Source: Micromussa lordhowensis
Lineage: Eukaryota; Cnidaria; Anthozoa; Scleractinia; Lobophylliidae
Direction of reading: 5' to 3'
NCBI GenBank assembly: GCA_964020085.1
Contig: OZ026601.1
Coordinates: 10,331,261 to 10,395,260, forward strand
DNA length: 64,000 bases
Position 1 is the first letter of the stretch. Each line of letters opens with the position of its first letter. Both the position numbers and the translations under genes were made by a program. Below are positions 1-12,341 of this stretch, in pieces. Under the pieces are notes generated by a model. The model saw only the letters and a list, made by a program, of their open reading frames with translations, made no database searches and was not told where the DNA came from.

Positions 1-118
1 TATTTTTTGCGCGTTTCCAAAAACACGCAAAAAAGAACGAGGCCAATATCAAGCCATCTTGACCGAACTCGCCATATAATAAATAAAGATAAATGCCAAG
101 CTAAAACCCTATACTTAC

Positions 119-1004
119 TTGAATATTCGACCTTCCCAGGAAAACGTTTGTTTTCCATTCCATTTTAAGCTTGCGGTACTGTGCAGCTTTGGAGTACACA
201 AACTGCTTGAGGTACAGACCAGATGACTCGTCAGAGTTTCCAGCGCCAACCGTGGCCGCGGGGGACACGGCCGACCCAGAACTGGTGGCAGACCGAAGAG
301 CGCGTGCTCTGTGGACAAAATCATACGGACACTTGGACATTGAATCACATGGTAACCCGAACTAAAGAATAACAATTACCCAAACCAACCCACTAAACAT
401 TAAAACCCAAATTCTCCTTCACAGGATATCTTTCATTTCTTGTATTCTCCTTGGGTGAATTTGAATCTGTACCTCAAGCCAGATCCAGATATAAGCGGAA
501 AGACTCATCTCAGGCCACTCAGGGGCAAAGGAGGACACAATTAGTCACTTTTGGTGTTTGTGTATTTGCGAGTACCACCCTTGAAATCTGGGTGTCGTTA
601 TAACAAGGTTGACATTACCTGGCGCTCCTAAAATGTGTTTTGAGTAAAGGCTCGGATCTGGCGCAGCCCGTGGGGTTTACCGCCAGCGGCAGCTCCATGA
701 TGGGCGATGGGCCGTAACGCATGTTGTATCCCTGCATCTGGTCCACTCCGGGCATCTGATAACAAAGCAATTAAAAAAACGCGGTTCAAACTCTGCACAA
801 GACGAACAGAATTACGATAAAAAAGATACAAGAAAACTCTGATTCGGACACCAAAGATTAGTGAACTCTAGATGTGAAACAGTCACCTAGCAGCCTTACG
901 AATGGCAGTATTGGCGGTTTATAACTGACCAACATGCAGGTAAATCAGCCACTTACCGACTCGATAATCCGCAGCACAAACTGTTCTGACAAACCAAACA
1001 AATC
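119..1004 (-). other. KMT2C/D exons 35-37: WDR5-interacting (Win) and pre-SET region
   Basis: Exon 35 encodes DLFGLSEQFVLRIIES. Exon 36 encodes YNMRYGPSPIMELPL, VNPTGCARSEP and the Win-type GCARSEP element that docks WDR5 in the family. Exon 37 encodes LKQFVYSKAAQYRKLKMEW and ends NVFLGRSNIQ, one residue before SET begins in human homologues. Its donor at 117-118 is a clean GTAAGT. Bases 1-118 are intron, so SET and post-SET are off the left edge. Confidence 0.93.
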
Positions 1005-4000
1005 CTAAACAAAATGGAGAGAACGTCAGCACTGGAAGTAGAGGAAACTCGAACTTAATTCGTTCTGCTTTGCGCAAATAATGACTGCCGTTACCATGCT
1101 GTGTTTCTCGCTTACCTCTCCAGTGATGTATTGTGGAAACAAGTTAACGAGACCCGCCTCTTTTCGCATTCTCAAAATGGGAACAAGGATCTGCTGCCAA
1201 ACATCTGCCAAAATGACAAGAACAAAGCCAAAAAAGGTCATCACTTAAAAACCATTACAACATTACCAAGTTGAGTATAGACCCCGTCCACACAACGCTG
1301 GAGGAATTTAAAAACGCACATTCACCGGTCATTTGTGTTTGAGGAAAACTCGACCAGGAAAATCACATGATTATCGTGGCGCAATCGTTTTCGAAAAGCT
1401 CCGTTTTAAAATGTTTTCCGTCCACACGAAAACGAAAAGCCGGCGTTTTCAAATTCCTCCGGCTTGTAGGGAGTTTTCCAAAAGCACCGTTTTCGTCACG
1501 GATTAGTGTGGACGGTAGGCCTAACCGTAACCTGCGTTTTCAAATTTCTCTCACGTAGCGTGGACGCTGCCCATAGTCCCACAGATACAAGGAGTCTAAC
1601 TAACCCACACGGCGCCTCCTTGTTATCTATTGTTATTTTGTTATCTATCGTGGTCAACAGTTCGTTTGTAAATGAGCAAAAAACCTCCACAGAAATAGAT
1701 GCCTTAATGTCAGGGTAAAATGGCAGAGCGTACGAGGGAAAACCTACCGCCATATATGTTAGAGCACAAAAAGGCTATTTTGAAAACAACTCAACTTCTC
1801 CAAACACACTCTTCACTCGTTCCGCGCTGTTTGTAAGGCGTATGAGCGTGCGATAACTAGCGGCTGTGTTTCTACCCTTGCAATATGTACCTCTTGGTGA
1901 TTTTCCTCTGAAAACAAGTTGTTCTTTATGTCCTTCGTCATCCACTCTGATGGTAAAACTTGGAGTTCCTTCGGCATCTTCAACATCACAGTAATATTTA
2001 CAGCGGCGATTGACAGAGTGCATGCTCCAGTAGAAACGGATTGTCTTGAAGCCCACCTATCGTGGAGAGATCGATTGCAGAGCATGTCAATACGCTGACT
2101 ACCGACAAAAGCACCTAGTCTTGGCTTAGTTTTAAACGCGATCGCGAATTAAATTCACAGATAGCTTATACAATAAACCCACATGCCACGGAATTTTCAA
2201 GCACACGTTTACCCCCACCGGTTGTGACAAGGAGCGCGTAGAAAAGCGTTATCTGCCAGTACAGTCTCTATGGCTGTGTTGTACTGTCATTTGACTGATT
2301 ACTAAACAAGCCAACCCGAAGAAGGTCCACGACTTGTTTGTCTTATTTGGGCAACTTTAACACAGGCACTTTTCAAGGGGAGAGGGAAATGCTGAAACGC
2401 ATGACAATAAACAACCACCACTGACCGGGTACACAGCGTCTCTGGTGTGGAAAGACTGCAGCTGATGAGGCAAAAGCTGTCCCAGTGATCTCACCACCAG
2501 GCTGCCAACTCGTAACGTCTGAGGCTTGTCATTGGTCTCCTGATTGTGACGTAACATACTGCAGGGAAAAAGTACCACAGGGTCCGTCAACACGGGACGC
2601 AAGTTATCAGGAGACTTACGGATTGTCTACTGAACAATAAGAATACCATACTGGAACTTAACGTCACACTGACGCTGAACGACAAGCGAGGGTTCAGTCG
2701 CGTTTGCAAGAAAAAGCAACTAGTCCCTGGTTGACAACGAAAGACGAAAAATTTATTCGTGCGGGCATTGGGGCTAAAACGTCCGAGAATACAAACTGTT
2801 GTGACGACACGGATGACAAGCTCACCTTGCTATCTGCTGAATCTCGTCCCTGTTGACGTACACTTTTCTATATACAGCGTAAGAGGACAGCACTAGATCT
2901 CTCAGTATGGGGGTGTCCGGCCTGTGTTCCCGACAGAGAACCGTCTGATAACAAACAAATCAACCGTGTTTAGATTTCATCGCTAAATTCAAGGCAGAGT
3001 TTTGGGTGTTGTCACGTTATTTATTTATTTATTTTGTACCGTTTGGGTTCAATTTACTGGGACATGGACATAGACGCGGATAAAACCACGAAATTAATTG
3101 TCGGGACAAACAGAACATGCCACCAATTATGCAACAACCTTTCATTTCCCCAGGGTTTCCTTCTTAAACTAGCGACAGTATGTAAAACCATAACGGTACC
3201 AAAACGTTAAGAGAAGCTTCCACGAGAACCCAATAGATCTTCATAGCCTCTCTGCCCTTTAGCAGTTCATGTCCTTGTTTAGCCGCTTACCTTGTCTTTA
3301 AGGAACACGCATCCGTGAGAGATGGCGCAGCTGAAGTGGAAATTGTTGGGACAACCAATCTTAGACAAGCCAATCTTCTGGTTACAAGTCACGGTAGCGC
3401 CCCTCTTGAAGCATACAACACAGTTCTGTTGATAACACAAGCAAGTCATCAGTATTACCCACTTAAATTCCAGCAGTGAATCATTCCGGAGGAGTCCTTT
3501 ATACACGGCAACACTCCGCCACGGCTGGGAGCTGAGAGAGGGTGGTAACGTGAAATTTTGTAGTGAATGAGAAACAAACAGCAGACGCAGTGAAAGGCTC
3601 TCAAAACGTTTCAATCGACGCGCAACCTTAAGGGTATTTTTCGTATTTCATCAAACAGGGCACACGTCGAAATAATAATATTGGAAATGCACCAAAATAA
3701 TAGAAGCCTCAAAAATAACACGGGGGATTAAAACTGAGGAAGCATGATTCACGAACTGAAACGATACCACTCCCACTGTTCCCGTTCTCTACACATTCTC
3801 CATTTCCGTTTCGTGGACAGAGAACAACACTGACTCACCGTGATAGTTCCTCGCTTCACCGCCACATCCACGTTCATTAACGCACCGTTCAAAGTTTCGT
3901 AGACTTCCAGTGACCACAGCGCACAGTTGAGGTGAACCCACACATCCACATCGAGATTCAACAGGCTGAATAATAAGATAGCAGTAAGAAGAAGTTTTCC

Positions 4001-7000
4001 TTTGCGTGTTGGAGTCTAAGTGCGACAAAAGACCGTGAGAGCACGTTCTTACCGAGCTGATGCATTGTTTTCTCCATCTCCTGTCTCACCACACAGAGTA
4101 CATAACCTCTTGTCATCCGGCACATGGGACGACGGCTTCAATGCTCCGTTGTGTTTCTCCAGAAGCTGAAAATAAACAGATATCCAGATCATTTGGGTCC
4201 GAGCAAGTTTAGCGGTGCCTTCTCTCCACCCACCCCTTTTTTTCTCAGAGAGTTTCCTGGCATGCTTGGGTTAACACGCAATGGATCTAATTCCGTTAGT
4301 AAATATACGTACCTCAACGATCTCCTCAGGTGTTAGCTCGACTCTCTGTTTGATGTCACCCTTCGCTGCTTCGCTCTGTTGCCATCTCTTCCATCTCAAT
4401 CGACGCTGGCGTTTGCAATTCTTCGCCTATAAAGACACGTGTCACGTTACGAAAAATAGATCAGAAGTTCTAATGTTTCCGAGGTCAGTTGCTGAGAGGG
4501 AAGGTAACGCGATCCTTCGGATAAATCACACTCCAGAGGAGGAGTACTGACAAAACAAACTAGTCATCCAGTGGGTAGTGATTTTCTCAGTGGGTAGCAC
4601 TATCCTTTGACCAACAAGGGCCTGACCATGAAGTCATCAACTTGTACAAGTTTCATCAACAAGTCTAAATCTCATCAACTTGTACAAAACCAAGTTGGTT
4701 CTTATAAGTTACTACAACAATGTGCATCTCCTAATTATTCTGTCTACCCAGCTGATTCTTAAGGGAGAACACATGAAACCAGTGTGGAAAAAAATAGAAC
4801 ACTGAAAATAGAAAGGGATCCTGACTTAAGGTGATTCCCTAGAAATAACACTTGACGTTAGATTTTTTTCACATTTTTGTGATCGTTCCTCGTCCCAGTT
4901 ACTCGAAATGTGCGATAAAAAAACATATGGTACGGTGCTCGTTTAAGAGTCATAACTCGTCAAAGCGGCGTCAAAAATCCATACAATGGTACCCATTAAG
5001 TGCGTTTTCCTTTTTCTGAATGCCGTTACGTTTCGTGGTATCAGCGGCCAAACACATGGAGTTTGGCCACTAGGGATGCGCAATGCAATATCGAGGAATC
5101 ACCTTAAGTTGTTTACAGCCCCAACACAACAAACCCCAACCTGCCACTACGAGGCTTAAATGAAAATATTACTATATGCCATTTGTCTTTAACCCAACGC
5201 TTCCTTACAAATAGTAGCTCTCTAACCTCTTCATCTTCGTCTTCTTCCTTCCAGCTGGGACTTCTGATTTTCCGTAAAGATGTCAGCGATAAGCCTTCAG
5301 CAACAAGATCTCCCCGAGTATCAACTGCGCTCGCTGACGTCACATTCCCCGCTCCAACGCTCGTCTGACCCATTGACGTCACAGTCGCATCCAAACGAGG
5401 CTGTTCAGCTATTGACCCTGACTTACATTCCCGTGTGGGCGATGAACACTCGGAACCCAAATGCGCGAAATATTGTTTCAAGCAAGCTTCCGCACAAAAT
5501 ATGTCCCCTGTACAGTCCCCTGCCTCAACGTTCACTCCATAGATTTTATAGTCCGCGACATCAGAGTCCGCTCGATTTGAATCAACTGCCACTGCAGCCT
5601 TGACTGTTTCATCCTCGTCTTGCTTTCGCTTTACCCCGATTCCTATTATTAAAACGTCACAGTGCCTGCAGTACGGACCCTCGGGCTTTTTCCGGGATGA
5701 TGTTTCCTCGCTTGGTGATAGGTCTAATTTCGAACAAGGGAACGGGTTTTTCTGATAAATATCCGACGAAGTGTGGGGCCTAGGAGCCACCGAGCTATTA
5801 ACACTGTCTCCAGTTTGAGTCGCCAGCGAGTGGGGCATCATGAAACCCTTCGTAGAAAAACCTTTCCCAGCGGGCTCAATAACGATGTCCGCTCGCCTGG
5901 GAGGAGAACAGCCTATCAAATCTGCTACGGATGCTACAGTGTCTGTGACTCTTTGCTCAGATGTAGGAGATAGAGTTAGCGTAACGTTGATGCTATCCAA
6001 ATCATCCGCATCGTTCTCAATTCTAGTTGTTTGAAGTGCCTCCAATTTGCACGTAGTCTGTACGTAGTTAGTATCTGAAACATTGCTACATGATTGGCTA
6101 CAAGATCGAGGGACTCCGTTGTCCAGCAAGTGTTCCACCTGCTCGCGTTTGATTGTCACTGCTGGAAATGTTGGCGAGTCTGTACTATCACGATGTAACA
6201 ACGCCGAAAATTTAGGAGTTTGCACTCTGTTGACGGCGTCCGATTCTGGAGATGAAGATGCTATATATTGAACTGTTTCGGGTGAGGTCGACGAAGAACT
6301 ACTGTTCGACTCTTTCCCATTTCTTTCCGTGTGCGCGTTTGAGAGTTGTTTTGCAGAAGAGATTACTTCAACCAAGCGATCGTTAACAGTCGCCGCCGAA
6401 TCCGATAATGGTGGCGTGGGCATCGATGGTGGCACACTAACGCCACTTCTACTCGACTCCAGAGTGCTTATATACCGAGCTCGTTTTGCTGGATGTTCAC
6501 TTTCCTGGCCGTGTGCACGTGGTTTGGTCATGGTAAGTAGTTCATCACTCCCCCGTTCCTCAGGTGAAACGTCGCCATTGACAAGAGGCTTTCCAGTGGA
6601 ATCAAGCTGCTGTTGGTGTACCCTTGGTGATGGTGGGAGAGACGAGGGTGGAGTGGGTGGATGTCCTACCCCAATATCCATGTCCGGTGATGGGAACTGT
6701 GAATAATAGTCCACCATTCCATCGACTTTGGCTGAACCAAAGTTCCCTTTCAGGAGACATTGACCATTGACAGGCCTGCTTCCATATGGATGTGTCAATG
6801 CGAGAGTCAACAACAGCTTGGGCTCGCAAAGAGAAAGAGGAGTGGCTGGCTTGAGGTCCCTGTGTGTGTTGTTAGGAGAAGAAAGCTTCAAAGAAGCTGT
6901 ACTACTCTCGGAATTCGCTTTCTGCTTGCGGTTGTTGGTGTTCATGTAGATCTTTTGTCGCTTCCTCTGCTCCCTGATCATCTGTTTCTGGATACGAAGT

Positions 7001-10000
7001 TCCTTCTGAAGCTCGCGTTTCTTCTTCTGCTGCTCCTCGTATTCACGTTTCTTTCGTTCGTATTCCTGCCTCCGGAGCTCCAGAAGCTGTTTCTTCAGTG
7101 GGTCTTCCTCCTTAGGAGATGGCCTCTTCTTTACCGATCCTTCTCCAGAACTGTGCTGGTTTTTAGGTCGACTAGTTGCCTTTGGTGTTTTAGCAGGCTT
7201 CTCACGTTGAGCAGGACGGATGGGGTTTGATGGAATAGGTTCATGTAGGTGGCCACTTTGGAACTGATCCAGTGGTTTGGTAATCTGCCTGACAGTGTCA
7301 TGCACTGCTTCTGCCGCAATCGAAGTTGCTACATTTGGTGCATCACATGGGGGGATGGCTTCACAGATGCTCCGAGGAGCACTGCTTCCAAATGTCTCTG
7401 TTCCAGGTGTTTGCTGAGCTTCTGGAGCCAAAGGAATGTCACCATTACCAGTAGAACCACTTCTCGGCTCGTTGACGTTAGCGACAACATTTGCAGTTAT
7501 GACAGGAGGGATTGTATTTTCCACTGACTCGCATTTAGACTGAGGTAATGCACTGACAGCAGTCGCAAACATTTGACTGGCAAGTGAATCGTGATACTGG
7601 TCTTTCTCTTCGGGAACATTTTGAGCACTAGCTTCCACCTGAGTTCTGTGATTATGATCTGTTCTGTCGGATTGACTTTCCGGTCCTTGATCTCCACTGG
7701 AGTCTGTTAATGGGTCCTTTTCAGGTTCTTCAACGGACTTGGTTTGAACAGATGCAGGTTCAGCACTGTTTATAACCTGCCCAACCCTGTCCTCGTCACT
7801 TGGGTTCATTAGGTCACACGGCGTAACATCACCTGGATCTGACAGATTACATGACATCATTCCTTCGCCTTGTTGTTTACTGCCAGACTCGTCCCTTGTC
7901 ACATCTGGAGCGTTCTTTTCCAATGAAACCGAATCATTGGACGAAGCTTCAGCAAAGAACTTCTGACGTTCTTTTCGCCGTTCTGTTTCTTCAAGCAGGG
8001 GAGAAATAAGACTCTCTTCATGGCATTCAAGAGAAGCCACAGAGTTAGCTTGAGACCCATTACCCACAGCCTTGGCAGGTGAGACTAAGCTCCGCTCAAA
8101 CGTCTCTTCCATAAAATCTCCTTCGTACATCTTGTCCATCTCGGGGTCGTATTCGTCATCATCGAGGGGCCACCTTTCCAATTCAGTTTGCTTCTCCAGC
8201 TCCTTACAGGCCTCTTCCTCATTTGCCATGTCCGCGACCATTGACTCGAGCTTCTGTAGCGCTTCAAGTCCAGTGCCATTGCATGGCCTTGCACTTTTGC
8301 TAACAGACTCATCAGCATCCTCTTCTGCAGGAGCTGAAGTATCACCTGATGGTGTGCTCTCTTTATTGGTCAAGTTTGTGTCCTTTGATGTATCATCACC
8401 TGTGGATGACGCATGGCTACTATTATTCTCGCTGGTGGCTACAATAGAGCAAGCTTCGGTGTATTGTTCTGGCTGTACGTCATCTGCCGCTTTGACCTCC
8501 TGTACAAAAGCACCATCCTTTTCCCGGCTTTCTTCGAGACTTACGTTTGGAACAGAATCATGAGGAGCAGCACGAGCTGCGCTTGGTTGAACTTTTGGCA
8601 TTTCAGGGGCACCTTCATCAAATTCGGGGTTCTCCTGCTTTATAGCTTGTGTTAGCTGCGATGGACTGGGGACAAGCCACTGTGGAGTTTGTTCAGGTAC
8701 GTTAGGATTAGTCTGGCGTTCCTGTTTCACAGAATCAACCTGTGAAGCTGCTAGTTCTGCTGCCTTCTTTCCACGCGGTTTTCCTGGCTTCTTGGGCCCT
8801 GACTTTTTCTTTGCCCCTCCTCTGCCTCTGCCTTTGCTCTGAAGTTCCTGAAACTGATCACTGAAAGGATTGTTTGCTTCAGCGACATAATGAACCTGTG
8901 GTTTCCTCTGATGTGCCTGCTGCTGGCTGAACTGCTGAAGATAATGCTCAGGTGTAGGAAACCTTTGGGAAAAGGACCCTTGTTCTGAAGTTTGGATATA
9001 TCCTGGAGGCAATTGATTAGCAGGAGCAAGGGCCATTGGCGAGCCTTGTGTGCAAGGGGGCAATGCCATTTGAGGATCAGGCCTTGCTGGTGGAACTTGC
9101 GAAAGGTCTGGAGTATGAGACAAAGGTCGTAGTGTATGAGGCACATCAATGGGTGGTTGTGCCAACAACGCAGGGTTCTCAACCAGATGCTGTTGTAATG
9201 ACACTGGAGGTTGTTGACCCGGTTGCTGTAACGGCATTGTTGGCTGTGGAGCCGACTGTTGGCCGTGTTCCAAAAAATGACCCTGTTTCTGCTGCATCAA
9301 GCGATGCCTCTGCTCCATCTGCTGATACAGCTGTTGTTGAAGCATCTGCTGTTGACGTTCAAGCTCTGAATCCTTGGCTTTCGCTTCTGACTTCTTAGCT
9401 TTTCTCTGTCGTGATTTTGTTTGCTTCCCTTTAGGTGGTTGCCAGTCGATACTGGGGTTTTGCTGTCCAATAGGGGATGGTTGAGGTGTGTCTCTACTCT
9501 TGGACCTTGATCTGCCTTGTTTTGGCTCAATACCCTGGTTAGAAAGGAAAACCACTATATCAGCCAATACACTAAAATATGATCACTGACATGAGATACC
9601 CAAGTGAATATATGAAAGATCATATCTTTGAACTGCGGTGAAATATGCGAAGACATGAGTGATCATCACAGTTATACACACAACAAGCAGTTAAAGCCTG
9701 AAAATTAAAGCCTGAAATTAAAGCCTGAAAAAATTCAGGCTTGAACGGGATTCAAACCCATGACCTCTGTGATACTGGTGTTTGCTCTACCAACTGAGCA
9801 ATCAAGCCAACTGAGAGGAATATACCCATAGATGGTGAAGAATGCAAGAGAATATATTTTTTGATCATCTATTTCACTACAGATAAAGATATGATTTATC
9901 ATCACAGTTATATACACGACTTAAGCAGTTGAGAAATTAAAAGCCTGGACAGGATCAAACCCACGACATCTGCGATACCGATGCAGTGTTCTACCAAATG

Positions 10001-12310
10001 AGCTATCAAGCCAACTGGGAGCTGGTCATGTTGTGAATTTGTAATATACCTGCAGATGATGAAGAATACAACTGAAATACGAAAGATCATATATTTGAAC
10101 TGTCGAGAACAATACGAAGACATGATTGATCATCAGAGTTATGCACACAGAAATTAAACCCACGAAAGACGAGATATGTTAACATGCTTTTACATAAAAG
10201 GTAAAAACGTGAAATAGGAGTGAATCCAGTGCAGGAATAGCCTTGAATACTTGAAATATACTTATACTGGTAGAATACTTTGAACTGGATGCATCTTACC
10301 TTGTCTGTCAGTGGCATCCCAGACTGCAGAGGATGCTGCAACCCCACAACCCCAGGCCTGATGGGGAACACACCTGTTTGTGTCCCTATTGGATGCCCTG
10401 GGGTAGACCACTTCGGACCTAGCTGTGGCTGTTGTTGAACTTGTGATGGTTGCTGCTGGATGGCAACTTGCTGTTGGACTGGCACTCCTCCGAGCTGCAA
10501 CTGTTGCTGGATAAGTTGCATTTGTTGCCAAGCCTGTAACATTTGCTGCTGGAGAACCTGTCCTTGCGACTGGACAGCCATGACTTGACCCGCCAGTACT
10601 GCGTCCTGCCCTCCAGCCTGGTGCAGTTGCTGTTGCAGCTGTTGGTACTGTTGGACAAGAACTTGTCTTTGCTGCTGCATCTGCAGGAACTGCTGCTGCA
10701 ACCCCATAAACTGCTGTTGCATGAGGAAATGTTGGGCCTGAGGTGGAGGAACAGAAGGTGCTTGGCTGGGTATGTGATGTGGCTGAACAGGGGCGTCCTT
10801 GACATCAGCAAAGGTGTCAGGTTTAAAAGCAAGTTCCCCTTCTTGAACAAGCACTTCTTTCTTACTTTCACTTTCCTCAAATTTGTTGTTATCATTCATT
10901 TGTACGGTTTCTGCTTTTGCTTTCTGTGATTCAGGGAATATCTGCTTTCCCTCGACAGGACATCCTTCTCCACCTTTGCACTCAAGGTCCTTTACAGTAT
11001 CAGAGGACATTCTACTTGGAACGTTTTCTCTAGCAAAAAGCTCCCTTCCAACACCCTCTAACCCTTCAACGCTCTTTTCATTAGCAGTCTCAGTCTGTTC
11101 CACTTGCCGTTCTACAATGTTTCGGTCATTATCTGAGACAGACTTGCAATCTTCATTCTTGTCTTCAGAATCATTGGTTTTGCCTTGTTCTTTGTTAGCT
11201 TGTACACATGAAGTAAGATCTTCACCACTTGAAGAGGCTTTCTCTTGTTCACCGGCAACCATCTTAGACTCAGCAGCAACCTCAGTATTCTCTAGTTTGG
11301 GATTAACTTCAGGACTTATATGGTCCTTCCTGTGATGAGTCTCTTCAAGGTTCTGATCATCCAGAGGGACAGAAGGAATCCTATCAGTCGTTGTCATAAC
11401 CTCATTGATCAACTCATTTGCCCTATTAACCTTTGTGCCATCTTGCTGGTTTTCATTTCCAATTCCAGGACCTTGAGACTTTTCAGACAATTCTTCTGCA
11501 AGAGCGTTAGTGTTGCCAATGGAACCATGCATGCCATCATTGTAAGCTGGAGTAACAGATCTCTTTATCTTATCATCATCACCATTACCACTGTATTCAG
11601 CATTACCCCTAACCATATCAACCTTTCCTGCTGCAGTACTTGCCCGAGTGGTGTTCTTTAGGGTTGGTTCCTTTTTCTGTTGCTGCATGATCATCTGTTG
11701 TTGTAACTGCATCTTGTATAGTTGTTGCTGTTGACCCACAAACTGTCCATCTAGTCCGTAAGGCATTATAGGCTTCAAACCAGGTTGAACCATCGGAGTT
11801 GCCTGCCTCAGAGCAAACCTCTGCTGAGGAATTTCCAGGAATGGACTGCCAGTGTGAGTATTACCACCTCCAGGAATTCCTTGCTGTTGTTGGAATTCCT
11901 GCAGAACTTTGTCGTACTGTACTGTTTGCTGACCTAAATCCTGGCGCTGCTGAATACGCCTCTGGTATTCAGCAAACAGTTGCTGCTGTGCCACGTCAGG
12001 CATCTGGGGACGTATCTGCTGAGCAAACTGTTGTAACATTTGAGGGTTGGAAGAATCCACTGGAAGTATTCCTGGTGGAACCACGCCTTGGCCACCCCCA
12101 TTAGTAAGTTGCTGTTGGATCCAAGCTTGTTGCAACAGTTGAGCTTGCACCTGCATCTGCTGCTGTTTTTGTGCCTGACGCTGGCGATAAAGGTACCGAA
12201 GCCTTTCTTGGTGCTCTTCTTCTGTGTCTATTTCAGGCAAATCTTTTGTGTTCATCACCTGATTTAATCGTACCCTAGCAAAGCCTGGTTGGATGGCAGC
12301 ATTCTGTTGC

Positions 12311-12341
<31 letters not shown>

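Noticed and set aside
5113..5208. Extension of the exon 26 frame to 5113
   Set aside because: GTAAGG donor at 5208-5207; the next exon supplies the conserved Trp/Lys block.
9741..9815. Possible tRNA gene on the minus strand
   Set aside because: A- and B-boxes are visible but the acceptor stem does not pair well, and the copy shares flanking repeats with other loci. A SINE explains it better.
10087..10299. Extension of the giant exon 25 frame to 10087
   Set aside because: A clean GTAAGA donor at 10299-10298 joins in phase to the next exon, and the extra codons run through SINE sequence.
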